64,000 bases of DNA, from contig NW_006921532.1 in the NCBI RefSeq assembly GCF_000340215.1, positions 8,809,409 to 8,873,408 on the forward strand. Reading direction: 5' to 3'. Under the pieces are notes generated by a model. It was not told the origin of the DNA, did no database searches, and worked only from the letters and a program-made list of their open reading frames with translations. The stretch is from Pseudocercospora fijiensis CIRAD86. Lineage: Eukaryota > Ascomycota > Dothideomycetes > Mycosphaerellales > Mycosphaerellaceae. Both the position numbers and the translations under genes were made by a program. The stretch's first letter is position 1; each line of letters opens with the position of its first letter. Shown in pieces: positions 1 to 11,422 of the stretch.

Positions 1-1418
1 TCCAAAGCTGGCCTCGTAAGGCTCGTATACGGCAGACGTCACGTTACGTCAGCTCGTCCAGCGACGGCGACGCGACGCGCTGTCTTCGCGCGGCACGGCA
101 GGTACGGTACGCAGACACGCCAAAAATGAAGAAGGACAGAAGCAACGATTGTGGTAGAAAGCAGGCGCGAAATAATACATGTATGCAGTGGGCATCGGGC
201 GGCCTGATGTGCGTAGGAGTTGAATGAAGCGCCAAGCAATGGCTAAAGCAGGGTGAGGTGCTGGCAGAACATGGCAAATCGAATGCCGGAGCCGGAGCCG
301 CCGGAGGAGTGGCCGGAGGGGTGACTTTGTATTATTTTATCAGGACTCCCGTACTTCTGAGACGCTCGCTTTCGCCAACAAGCGCCCGTCTCATCGGCGC
401 GCTACGAGCAGCTCGCAGCTCGCAGCTCGCAGTGCAAAGCCAACCGCCAACAACGCAACACTTGGGACACTACTACTGTCATTTGCAGCCCCCGCCTCGC
501 CTCGCCTCGCCTCGGCTCCCCAGTGAAATCCTGAAATCCTGCCACCGCTCTGACGCTGAAACTGCGAGGGCACGACAGCACAACGCACCTGTGTTTCCTG
601 TATCCTTGTTCCTGCCGCGCTACCACGCCCACACCCACACCAAACCATACAACGAGCAGAACATCGTCGGGAAACAGAGAAGGGTCTGGCGGGTGTTGAT
701 CGACTCGACTTGGGCGGCCTGCACGGCGCGGCACGGCTCGATTGATTAGGGGCTGCGCTAGGCACGAGGCGAGAGCGCAGTCGTCTGCGTGGTGCTTGTT
801 GCTTGTAGGTGGTGAGGTGAACGCGCGCTGAGCAGAGCAGCTGGAGTGTGGAGTGGTGCCTCAGCCGCCGAGCTGGCTGCTGGAGTGACGGCTGCCTGTC
901 CTGTGAATCCTCTGACATTCGACCAACATACCCACACATCGCCCTCTTGGATTCCGCTTGCGCACACACCACAGCACCGGGAGTCAGCATCGTTCGCCTG
1001 CAAGAAGCATTCGCTTATACAAGCATTGTCACCGAGACCCGCAACCCCAGCACCGCACGACACAATATACATAGACTGCCGCAGTCCTTCGCCCTTCACG
1101 CGAGACCGCCCTTTTACCCACCCCGTTTCACCTCCGCCGCCAGCTGCTGCATATCAACGTCACTGCGAGAGAAGACGAGGTCGGAGAAGGCATCACCCAT
1201 CAGTGATCCATACCAGACCCATACACTCCTGAGCGCACGCACGACTCAGCCAAACTGGCCCGCCGACCTTCCCCCCATCTCTACAGTCCGCACGCCCGCA
1301 CTCAGGCTGTCAAGAGGGCATCGTGCTCCTCTTCGACAGCCGTCAGCCGAGCCCACCGTCGCCCACCGTGGCGGAAAACAACACTCCCTCGCTCCACCCC
1401 GCAGCCGATCGCTCCAAC
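1..1418. other. Upstream region of the MAPKK gene
   Basis: No gene is supported here. The stretch is GC-rich with many C/T and short direct repeats (for example CTCGCAG and CCTCG runs at 410-515). The open frames present are long only because of base composition: they overlap on both strands and match no family I recognise. It probably holds the promoter and a long C/T-rich 5' leader of the kinase gene that starts at 1419. Confidence 0.5.
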
Positions 1419-3014
1419 ATGGCTTCTCCTGCACCTCTTCTACGCCCGCCCGTCCCCGGCGCGGGTCGCCAGCAGAGCGTTCCCAAGGTGCCACGACTCG
1501 GCCTCGCCATACCTGCGTCACCCCACCAGCGCCCAGTGAACAGCGCTGCTGCACCACCCATGTCAGAAAACTCCGCAATCCCACCACTCTCCATCCCGCA
1601 AAGGCAGCAGCCACCGAAGCTGAGTCTAGCCACTCCCATGGGCACGTCACATACACCCCACGAGAATGCTCAGGGCAAGAGGAAACTGCCTCCACTGCAA
1701 ATGCCGGGCGCCTCCGCCAGCGGCGACAGCAGTGGAGAGTCTATGCACAGTAGGTCCAACAGTTTTGGAGCAAATACCACCCAGAATGGATCAGTCTCAA
1801 CGACCTCCTCGATATCGGCGCTCAACTTCGCTGACATGCTGAAAGATCCCTCTTCGGCCTACAGCAGCAGTTCAGCCACGTCGGGAGTTGAGATGACCCG
1901 CGATCCCAGCCAGCAAGCACTGCTACCTGATTTGGAGAAGTTGAGTCTGGAGAAGGGAAGACCACTCGATGTGGAGGATTTGGATGATTCGGGTTGGAAG
2001 GCAGCAAAGAAGGAGGGCAGAATCGTGGAGCTGGGAAGTCTGGGTGAAGGTGCAGGCGGCGCCGTGACGCGCTGTATCCTGAAAGAGGGGAAGACGGTGT
2101 TTGCATTAAAGGTAGGCAGGCCATCGGGATGCGGACGAGATGATTCAGGCTGACAGGTTCTGAAGATTATCACCACCGACCCGAACCCAGACGTCAAGAA
2201 GCAGATTGTGCGAGAATTGTCCTTCAACAAGTCGTGCGCATCTGCACACATCTGCCAATACTACGGCGCTTTCATGGACGATACTGCAGGCACCATAGGC
2301 ATCAGCATGGAATTTTGCGAGGGCGGCTCCCTCGACAGCATATACCGCGAAGTCAAGAAGCTTGGAGGTCGGACTGGTGAAAAAGTGCTTGGCAAGGTGG
2401 CCGAGGGCGTGTTGAACGGGCTAACGTATCTGCACGGCCACCGCATTATTCACCGCGACATCAAGCCATCCAACATTCTTCTCACGCGACAAGGCGAGGT
2501 CAAGCTTTGTGACTTTGGGGTCAGTGGCGAGTTCGGCACCAAGGGTGATGCAAACACGTTCATTGGCACCAGCTACTACATGGCACCCGAACGAATCACT
2601 GGCCAAAGCTACACAATCACTAGTGATGTTTGGAGCTTAGGCGTGACACTCTTGGAGGTGGCTCAGCATCGTTTCCCATTCCCTGCCGATGGCACAGAAA
2701 TGAATCCACGAGCAGGATTGATCGATCTGCTCACCTATATCGTGCGGCAACCCATACCCAAGCTCAAGGATGAGCCTGAGAATGGCTTGAAGTGGAGTGC
2801 TAACTTCAAGTACTTTATCGAATGCTGGTAAGTTCGAAGTTGGGCGCGTAGCATCATTATACATTGCTAACTAGTGCTCCCCAGCTTGGAAAAGGACTCC
2901 AACCGCCGAGCGACACCTTGGCACATCCTCAAGCACCCTTGGATGGTGGACATGATGCAGAAACGAGTCGACATGCATCAATTTTTGAAGACCGTCTGGG
3001 ATTGGCAAGACTGA
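1419..3014 (+). CDS. mkk1: MAP kinase kinase of the cell-wall-integrity pathway (Mkk1/Mkk2/MkkA type)
   Basis: Dual-specificity kinase expected to phosphorylate the Slt2/MpkA MAP kinase under cell-wall stress. Exons 1419-2111, 2157-2827 and 2885-3014 join in frame to 497 residues. The first 200 residues are a low-complexity Ser/Pro-rich tail, as usual in this family. The kinase domain shows a glycine loop near 211 (GEGAGGAV), catalytic-lysine context FALK ending at residue 231, HRDIKPSN with Asp332, DFG at 350-352 and APE at 374-376; the activation loop reads [15 protein letters not shown]. The C-terminus ends in a WDW-type motif. The ATG at 1419 (context CAACATGGC) is chosen because the frame upstream has no other ATG. 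Introns are 45 and 57 bases. The family call is firm; the choice of the CWI branch over the Pbs2 or Ste7 branches rests on remembered similarity of the activation loop. Confidence 0.93.
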
Positions 3015-3895
3015 TTGCAGCCACAGTCTGTCGTAGAGATGCCGACTTGGCAACAAAACTTCGAGAAATCAAGAATATTGTGTCGCCATACGGGGCGATA
3101 ATGTATGTGGTTGAATACATGGCACTTCTAACGCATTGTACGGACAGGCATTTTCGGAGGCGTATTGACTAACAGGTGAAGCATTTCTTGTAACAGCCAT
3201 GACGTGGCAATGTCATTGATCTACTTTCCAATTCCAACGAATCTATCAAAGGACGAGGGAGCATGTCCGTTTCAAAGTCGTTGAGAGTTCGAGGGCAAGC
3301 CAATCCGAAGCTCCGGCCTTGGCAGCTCCGATTCGGAGTTCGGGTCCGTTTCGAGAAGGTGCATGTTGAACATATGTACATTGAGCTGCCCTGCCCTCCG
3401 CATGCCCTGTCTGTCCCACTGTATGCCTGTGAGCTTGGCTTGCTAGGCTCCGATCATTACGCCAACGCATAGTCTGTCTCTACCAAAGACGTGAGTCGCG
3501 CCATCGCCTTGCAACGCACTGGCACGAACGTTACAATGGAGAAGCAGCCAGATGGAGCGCCGCGATGGGCGGCCGCAAAAAAGCAACGCAGTGCAACACA
3601 TGGCTTCATCTTCATGGCACTTCTCGGCACAACCGGTCAATAACTGATCCATTTCGGTCACCATCGTTCTCAAAAAGTCTCGCAGAAAAGCAAATTTGAT
3701 TGGAGTACTGCACCTACGACACAGTCATTGGAATATGCTCGATGCTACGCTGAGCTTGGTGGATATCAATGCGCCACGATTGGAACTGCCCATGGACTAC
3801 TGGAATGATACTACAGAAGCCACAATAAGCCTGGCGGTCGCGACGAAGTTTTGAAAAAAAAAAAAGTATTGGAGGAAATTGGACCAGATTTCGCC
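3015..3895. other. Intergenic region, no gene seen
   Basis: Between the kinase stop and the hydrolase relic. Short frames on both strands have no recognisable domain. A 12-base A run lies at about 3856-3867. The right half may hold further decayed upstream parts of the hydrolase relic, but I cannot align them. Confidence 0.4.
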
Positions 3896-4240
3896 TTCGA
3901 TTGGAGATATGTGGACGGAAAATTCGCTTTGAGTTGTATACATTTCCGCTATTTCGAGCGAAGATGAGATTTACGGCTCCTTTTGAAGCTGACACGAGTC
4001 ATCCTTTGCTTTCGATTGGGAACACTGCGGATCCGGGTACGCCTTTGGGGAATGCGAAGTTGATGGCGGAGGGGTATGAGGGGGCGGGAGTTCTAGTTAA
4101 GCGTGGATACGCCGGGACATTGTAGTCTTGCTGCGAAGAGTGCATGTACGGAGAGGTGGGTGAAGAGGGATTTTCTGACGGGGGAATTACCGCCGAAGGA
4201 TACGATTTGTGAGGTTGATGAGGTGCCGTTTGGGGGGTAA
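3896..4240 (+). pseudogene. Relic of a TAP-like alpha/beta hydrolase (C-terminal domain)
   Basis: The translated remnant matches the C-terminal TAP-like domain found on secreted fungal alpha/beta hydrolases and tripeptidyl-peptidase-like enzymes: PLLSIGNTADPGTPLGNA (4000-4053) corresponds to the strand-turn motif holding the catalytic Asp, and GHCSLAAKSACTERW after 4114 corresponds to the catalytic-His motif, ending in GELPP...CEVDEVPFGG and a TAA at 4238-4240. The two halves lie in different frames: one extra G in the GGG at 4114-4116 breaks the reading frame between them. No intact upstream catalytic part is visible. So this is the tail of a dead gene, not a working enzyme. Family assignment is from motif recall. 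Confidence 0.62.
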
Positions 4241-4332
4241 TAATGATGATCATAATGATGTAGTATAGTAGTGCTGTCAAATCCTCTACAAGTCACAGTC
4301 GAAAAATTCAAACCCATTGCAGGATGTCGTAA

Positions 4333-6567
4333 TCAGATCTCCTCAACCTCCTTATACTTCGCCCAACTCTTCTCCTTCTCATCATCAGCTCTACCTTCTC
4401 CACTCACACTCCCACCACCACCACCACCACCACCACCACGCACCACCTCCTCCAACCCAACCTCACGACTTATTTCTCTCATCCTCCCCTCATCCGCCGC
4501 CGCGAAACCCGCAGACCCAAACAAAACATCCATCTCTTCCAAACTCAACTTCTTAGTCTCGGGAAAAAAGAGAAAAATAAATCCCGCGCCCATAAACGTT
4601 AAAATTCCGAAGAACAGATATGTGCCGTAAGTCATACTGGTGAGCATATCTGGTGTAACTTGACCGACCTGAAAAGAAAAATCAATTAGAATTTATTAGA
4701 TAGATGAAGGATGTTTTTTTTTGGTCGATGGTGGGCTTACTTACGATAAAATTATTTAACCAATTGGAACTCGCTCCCAAAGCAATTCCATACGGTCTTT
4801 GACTTATCGGCCAGATTTCTGCGATTACGATCCATGCGCAGGGGCCCCAGGAGTAGCCGAAGAATACCACAAAAAGCCAGACCATGGCTACGGCGGCCCA
4901 GCCGGCTGCGGAGTGCGTGGACCAGGAGTCTTGGTTTTTGGCGGTGATGACTGCGACGATCATGTGGCAGGTTGCCATTCCGATTGCTCCGCCTGGGGAT
5001 GGAAAGATGGATTAGATGGTGGTGGAGGGGATTTGAGGGTGAACTACATGTACTTACTGATGAGGATTGGTTTGCGGACTGGAGTATATGTTAGCGTTTT
5101 GAATGATGGGTTGAGGTTGGTTAGTTATAAGTATGCATACCTGTTGGAAAGGTAGCGAGCCACATTGCAATACCGACAACGCCTGTCGCGAGGAGTGAAG
5201 TGGTATTCGAGGACAGTCCCAGTCCCTTGAAGATTTGTGGAGCGTAATATAAAATTGCGTTGATGCCCGTCCACTGAGATTGCGTTAGTGAGGAGCCTTC
5301 TTTCTTGCGAGCAACTACGTGAAGCATATTTATGTGAATGCCGGTTCGGTTGGTGTGTAGACATACCTGCTGGAAGAACATTGTTACCGTCGCCAAAGCA
5401 ACACGTCTGAACATCGGCATGGTTTTGAAGAGTGAACCGACGGCAATGAACTGGAGCTTGATGGTACTCCAAGCAGAACCATCGGCAAGCTCGGGAAAGC
5501 ATACGGCTGTGGAGCGTTTCTCGAACAGTGACTGTGCTTTGATCTCCAGAAACTCGAGCTCGATCAATTCATGGTCTTGCGGTAGATCTCGCAGACTTGC
5601 TAGTGTTTTCCTTGCTTCGACTTCGCGATCATGGTGCACGAGCCATCTTGGTGAGAAAGGCATGAAGGCCTGTGTGGTCAAATCAGCACGGTGAAAATCC
5701 CATCTGGCAAGGTTACGTACCATTCCTGCTCCGAGTAAGACTGCAGGCGCAAGCTGTAGGCAAAGTGGGACGAGCCAGGCAGCATCGTGTTGACCTCTGC
5801 CCGTGCCTCCGATGTAGTTCGTGCCATAATCGATCCAGAACGCGATCATGATTCCGGTTGTGATGGCGAGCTGTTGCAGACCAACAAGAGCACCTCGCAC
5901 CTCAGGTGGAGCCACCTCTGCGTTATACATGGGCACAATCATCGACAGAGATCCAACTCCCATACCAGTGACGAAACGACCACCAAGAATGGCGCTGGCT
6001 CCTGCACCGGTGATCGCGGTGCACTGTACGACCACGCCGATGATGAAGATCGCAGTATTGACCAAGATTGCGTACTTTCGTGAAAGGATCTCGGCTAGGA
6101 AGCCGCTGTACAAGCATCCGACCCAGGCGCCAAGTTCGAGGATCGAAGTCAACCAGCCCTGTTGAATTAAGCGTGTCAATATGTGATGAAAGAAGACAGC
6201 ACTCTTCTTCCTTACCTTTTTGGTTGAGTTCCGAACCCAGACTCCCATGTGCCCTAGTCTTCCTTAGCATGCCATATCGCATATTGTTTCGCTCGTGGAC
6301 GCGACTCACGGTCGAAAGAGGTCATAGTGAGAACTCCAGAAAAAGACACCCTGGTTGTAGCCTGTGTTATGTCAGTAGACTTTATTCCTGATCAGACACT
6401 GCGGATCCTGAGCACCGACCATAGAGAAGACCTCCAAGACAGGCGAAGCATGCAATGCCGAAGACTCTCACGTTCTTTAGCAGAGCAGCTGGTCCAGACG
6501 AGCCTTGCAGCTGCTGCCGTCGGTGAAGAGCAGCTTCAAACTGTGATGCTCCTCCGACGGGAGCCAT
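4333..6567 (-). CDS. MFS sugar transporter, with apparent frameshift and a small deletion
   Basis: Twelve-helix hexose-type transporter of the major facilitator superfamily, plasma membrane. Nine exons on the minus strand: 6567-6420, 6361-6310, 6253-6216, 6158-5721, 5669-5367, 5273-5141, 5078-5058, 4992-4745 and 4668-4333. Visible family motifs: LLYGYNQGVF in helix 1, RYESG-like region absent, GRFVTGMGVGSLSMIVPMY, PPEVRGALVGLQQL, PRWLV, INAILYYAPQIF, FFPETKKLSLEEMD near the end. Exon lengths sum to 1717, one more than a multiple of three: a run of five A (T on the coding strand) at 6340-6344 shifts frame between GYNQGV and FSGVLTMTSF, both highly conserved. Removing one base would give 571 residues. 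The loop after helix 8 reads TFPTVRKPILISG and lacks the usual D-x-x-G-R. A poly-Gly stretch sits near the C-terminus. Either a homopolymer sequencing error or an early pseudogene. Confidence 0.85.
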
Positions 6568-7306
6568 ATTGCCAAGTCTGGTTCTGGGGGAAGTCAGTCT
6601 CGAGGAAAGAAATGAGCGGGGAAGTGAGAGCTGATGTCCAGAAGTTCGATGTATGTCCAGTGCTATTGTTTTACTTGTTCTGCACAAGCTAGATATCCCT
6701 ACCTCTTCGCGTATACATCTCTCTCGCCATGTGGCATATACACAGTGAATTCATGCAGGACGTCCGGGTAAAGGCCTGCTCTGTTATACACTGAGACGCC
6801 ATCGGAGCACTAGAGAGTAACATGTGCTCTGGAACGTAACGTGAATCCTTTGGACTAGGTTCTCCAGTCTATTCTATCTAGAGCTGTGGGTTTGTGGAGC
6901 AGCATGGGGAGGCTGGAGCAGCGTTGCACGCCACGCGAAGGCGTGTGAGTGCAATTAGCCTGAATGTCGGCCCGAGTATGGCATTGGCATGATCAATGCT
7001 CTGCGTGACTACTCTATATACCACGACGGCATCGTTGTGCGGCTCTTTCCAAGACTCCACGCCTGGCGGGATGTCGGCGTATGTCAAAGGAGGCTGGCGA
7101 GATGAAGTGTTGAATCAGGTTCTTTCTGGTCGCTGGCAGCTTTCACGGCTGAAGGCGCCTCGACTGTGGCTTCTCTCCCGGTCATTATTCTTCTGGGGCA
7201 TTGTTATCAGTACTCAGCCTTGTCGACTCCGCCGCGGAGAGCAGTATACAGCCGACATCGAGACCTGCTGGAGCAGCGAGAGGGAGACACGCGGCTGTCC
7301 TTGAGA
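6568..7306. promoter_or_regulatory. Divergent intergenic region between transporter and xylosidase
   Basis: 739 bases shared by two genes that read away from each other, a sugar transporter and a secreted sugar hydrolase, which would suit joint control by carbon source. A TATA-like CTCTATATACC lies at about 7011-7021. I see no confident binding-site array and no gene. Confidence 0.4.
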
Positions 7307-9859
7307 ATGGCGAGTATCATCGCGGCCTCGCTGCTGGCGCTTGCTGCTGGAGCACATGCTCAGCTACACGGCAGAGGCTTTCCAGATTGCACCAATGGAC
7401 CTCTGAAAAACAACACCGTCTGTGACACGGCCGCCGGTAATCATGTTCTACGCCAGAACTTCGACCCCCGCTGACCTTGGTCTAGATCCGCTGACCAGGG
7501 CGAAGGCACTGATAGCAGAATTCACCTTGGCCGAGAAGATCAACAACACAGGCTCGACATCGCCCGGGGTGCCACGCCTAGGACTTCTCCCGTACGAATG
7601 GTGGCAAGAAGCACTACATGGCGTGGCCTCGTCTCCTGGTGTCAATTTCTCGGTCTCTGGAGAGTTTCGTTATGCTACCTCATTCCCTCAGCCCATCCTC
7701 ATGGGTGCTGCATTTGACGATCAACTCATCCATGATGTCGCCTCGGTCATCAGTACTGAAGCTAGAGCCTTCAGCAACGACGACAGAGCGGGACTAGACT
7801 TTTGGACTCCGAACATTGTGAGCAACGGCCGCCGTATTCTTCTGCGACCAGTCATGGGCTAATCCTTCCAAAGAACCCGTTCAAGGACCCAAGATGGGGT
7901 CGGGGCCAAGAGACGCCAGGAGAGGACCCGTATCATCTATCAAGCTACGTTCACTCCTTGATCCGGGGTTTGCAAGGCGACAATCCTTCATACAAAAAGG
8001 TTGTTGCTACGTGCAAGCATTTCGTTGCTTACGACGTCGAAAACTGGAATGGCAACTTCCGCTATCAATTGGACGCTCATATCAACTCGCAAGATCTTGT
8101 CGAATACTACATGCCACCTTTCCGTTCGTGTGCTCGCGACTCCAATGTTGGCGCTTTCATGTGTAAGGCTCTGCCGGAGACGTGCAACATCACTCAGATG
8201 ATGCTGACGTGAGACACAGGCAGCTACAACTCGCTGAACGGTGTTCCCACCTGTGCTGATCCATACCTTCTCCAAACTGTTCTGCGCGAACACTGGAATT
8301 GGACTGCAGAAGAGCAGTGGGTGACGAGCGATTGCGATTCCGTTCAGAATGTTTTCCTTTACCATAACTATGCTTCATCTCGCGAAGAAGCCGCAGCGAT
8401 TTCCCTGAAAGCCGGAACCGACATCAACTGTGGCACTTACTACCAGGAGCATCTGCCAAGGGCGTATGAGCAGGGACTGATTAATGAGACTGATGTTGAT
8501 ACCTCCTTGATCCGCCAGTACGGTTCCTTGATTCGACTCGGCTACTTCGATGGCGATCGAGTTCCCTACAGGAATTTGACCTGGAACGATGTCTCAACTC
8601 CCTACGCCCAAGACCTTGCTCTGAAGGCAGCTACTTCCGGGATCACGCTGCTCAAGAATGACGGTATCCTACCACTTCAAATCACAAATGGAACCAAGAT
8701 TGCACTGATTGGTGATTGGGCGAATGCAACAGATCAGATGCTTGGAAACTATCATGGAATTCCTCCCTACTTTCACTCACCTCTTTGGGCAGCACAGCAG
8801 ACCGGCGCAGAAGTGACATACGTCCAAGGTCCAGGCGGGCAGTCAGATCCGACTACATACACATGGCGCCCTATTTGGTCAGCGGCAAATAAATCAGATG
8901 TAATCATCTACATCGGAGGTATGGATGAGCGTGTTGAGGCTGAAGAGAAGGACCGTGTTAGTATCGCCTGGTCTGGACCACAGTTGGACGTCATCGGCCA
9001 GCTTGCAGACTACTATGACAAGCCAACGATCGTTGTACAGATGGGTGGAGGATCTTTGGACAGCTCGCCTCTCGTCAAAAATCCAAACATCAGGGCATTG
9101 CTTTGGGGTGGATATCCTGGCCAGGATGGCGGAAAGGCGATCTTCGATATTCTCCAAGGAATTTCTGCACCAGCTGGTCGCCTCCCAATAACTCAATACC
9201 GCGCCGATTATATATCAAAGGTTCCTATGACTGACACATCACTGCGCCCTAACGCAACATCTGGAAGTCCAGGCCGTACCTACATCTGGTTGAATGAAGA
9301 ACCAGTCTTCGAATTTGGCTACGGCTTGCACTACACGAATTTCACGGCGACAATCCCAGACGCGGAGTCAAGCGACACAACTTACAGTATCGATTCTCTC
9401 GCATCCGACTGCACAGAATCGTATCTTGATCGTTGTCCATTCAAGACGTTCTCGATCGACGTCACCAATACCGGCTCGGTCACCAGCGACTATGTCACTC
9501 TTGGCTTCCTCACTGGTGCTCATGGCCCAGAGCCATGTCCTAACAAGAGGCTCGTGTCATATCAAAGACTGCATAATATCACCGCCGGCTCCACACAAAC
9601 CGCAGCTTTGAATCTGACTCTCGGAAGTCTATCAAGAGTTGACGATAAGGGCAACACGGTCCTCTTCCCAGGTTCTTACGCTTTGCTTGTGGACGTGCAG
9701 CCCATGGCATATGTGAACTTTACGCTCACCGGTAAGCCGAAGGTCTTGGATGAGTGGCCTCAGCCGCCTGAACCGACGAGTCAGAGTTCGGACTATTTCG
9801 TGGGAGGTTATGGATCGGGTGCGCCGTATCAAAAGCAGGTTCCTCTTGAAATTGATTGA
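7307..9859 (+). CDS. Secreted GH3 family exo-1,4-beta-xylosidase
   Basis: Glycoside hydrolase family 3 enzyme that releases xylose from the ends of xylo-oligosaccharides. Exons 7307-7436, 7486-7817, 7874-8162 and 8220-9859 join to 796 residues, a normal length for fungal beta-xylosidases. A signal peptide of about 18 residues ends in GAHA. Family landmarks follow: LIAEFTLAEKINN, RLGLLPYEWWQEALHG, NPFKDPRWGRGQETPGEDP, CKHFVAYD, and the nucleophile segment VTSDCDSV with Asp288. The C-terminal half carries the alpha/beta sandwich and the fibronectin-III-like domain (GSVTSDYVTLGFLTG). Many N-x-S/T sites suit secretion. Introns are 49, 56 and 57 bases. It sits head-to-head with the sugar transporter, and both may belong to plant cell-wall use. 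Confidence 0.93.
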
Positions 9860-10671
9860 GGATTGAGTTGAGGCATCTTAATGTAGCTCACCACTAATCT
9901 AGACATAACGCCATCTTGCAAATAGGATGTCGTCTTCCTTCCTCCTGCTGAATTTTTGGGTCTTTTGGTGTTGAAAATTGGATGCAGGATGGCTATATGC
10001 TCGTCGGCAGCCTGGACAGAACAGCATCGGTTTCTTGAGTGCTCATGTCCTTCACCCCCTCCTCCTACACCAGGTTCTTTGAAGACTTGAGTATAGATGG
10101 AAGGGATGTGGAGGAGGGATGTGGAGGTTGTGTCAAAGAAGAGAATTATGAAGCTCAGTCAAGTTTTATGTGTCGACGCAGCGCACAGACCTCAGCATGT
10201 GTCTCTGCCCAAGACCGAGGATAACCGTGCATGTGAAGCTAATGAATGAACCCTTCGGCTTCGGTCTCATGACGATGATTCACATGACTAGATGCCTAAT
10301 GAGTCTTCTCACGGGCTCTGCTATATACATATCCACATCCTCACAAGCTGCAAGGCACTCCAGGGTAGATGCAACCACAAAGCTACCCGCCAGTAGCTGC
10401 GTACATACACCAGATCTGCTAGATTCTGCTTTCACCGCTGACCCGCTACCGTCTCGCAAGCCTAAGCCTGCGACTCTGCGGTAGATGAGAGCTTTAAGCA
10501 AGCTCTCGCAAGGTGCGTATATCAAGACCATACACCGCAAAGGACTCTATGCCGGTGCGCGAAGGCGCGATGCCTTGCGAAGCTTGCGACTTTGCACGTA
10601 ACACCTTCCAAACCAGCTCACACATCGGCCGTAGCAATTTTTCGTCGAAATTTCATAAGTCCGAGATATGC
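9860..10671. other. Intergenic region, no gene seen
   Basis: Convergent 3' flanks of the xylosidase and the small mitochondrial protein. It holds one near tandem repeat (GGAGGGATGTGGAGG at about 10,100-10,130). Short frames show no domain. Confidence 0.5.
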
Positions 10672-11115
10672 TCAATCTTGATTCTGAGCCAATTCCTCCA
10701 TGGCCGCCACACCCTGCTCCAACTCTTTAATCCTCTGCCCAATCCTCCTCTTCACCTCCTCTCCATGTTTCGGATCTTCCAAAGCAGCCTTGTAGGCCTC
10801 TTGCACCTTGGTCAATTCCTCCCTCGCAGCGTTCCTATCATCTTCGGCATACACACTGAATTTCTCCGTCTCTTCCATGGCGATCTCGAACTCGTCTCGT
10901 GCTGTGGCGTATAGCTCGGTGATTTCCTCGATTTTCTCATCGACGCCGCTTTTCGAAGACTTCCATCTTGTGAGCTGTGGTGCGATGTGTGTTGCGCGTC
11001 GCGGGTTGGATGTCGCCAAGAGACGCGGTCGCGGTCGTGAGAGTGTCTGTATTGTGCGTGTGGAGGAGGATTGGCGGAGTGTTCGCGCCAGCGCCAGTAC
11101 TGCTCTGGGGATCAT
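10672..11115 (-). CDS. Small mitochondrial coiled-coil protein, function unknown
   Basis: Single exon, 147 residues, ATG at 11115. The first 50 residues are rich in Arg and Ser with no acidic residues (starts MIPRAVLALARTLRQSSS), typical of a mitochondrial targeting peptide. After about residue 52 the protein is a continuous charged helix with heptad-like spacing (KIEEITELYATARDEFEIAM and onward), so a coiled coil of about 90 residues. I do not recognise a named family. Size, presequence and helix would fit a small matrix or inner-membrane assembly factor, but that is only inference. It is divergent from the cytochrome b5-like gene, 307 bases apart. Confidence 0.75.
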   Translation of the reverse strand: MIPRAVLALARTLRQSSSTRTIQTLSRPRPRLLATSNPRRATHIAPQLTRWKSSKSGVDEKIEEITELYATARDEFEIAMEETEKFSVYAEDDRNAAREELTKVQEAYKAALEDPKHGEEVKRRIGQRIKELEQGVAAMEELAQNQD

Positions 11116-11422
11116 GATTGCTGTAGCGTCTAATATTTTCCGGCTGATTCAATGCCTCTCTTCCAGCGCCTGAACATGACGAGCTGTGGCGCCAAGCCAA
11201 GCCAAGAGTTCCGGAGAATGGCGACTTCTTCCACATCACTTGCTCCCTATTCCATCTTACTCTCTAGCCTCACGCACGACTCCCACCACGACCAGTTCCA
11301 AAGGCATGAATATCTGAGGCCGAAGAAGATGCACCTTTTGAAGGCACACATTGCAAAAGCCAGCCGCAAATACAAACGCCGGCCGATTATGTTGGATATT
11401 CGCTGAAAGGACGATAGAAGAC
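11116..11422. promoter_or_regulatory. Divergent promoter region
   Basis: 307 bases between the starts of the mitochondrial protein (minus) and the cytochrome b5-like gene (plus). The plus-strand frame runs open for 72 bases before the ATG at 11423 but has no upstream ATG. No defined motif array seen. Confidence 0.4.

Noticed and set aside
258..1753. Several overlapping long open frames on both strands upstream of the kinase gene
   Set aside because: They overlap each other, show low-complexity Arg/Ser/His/Pro content and no domain, and are explained by GC-rich composition.
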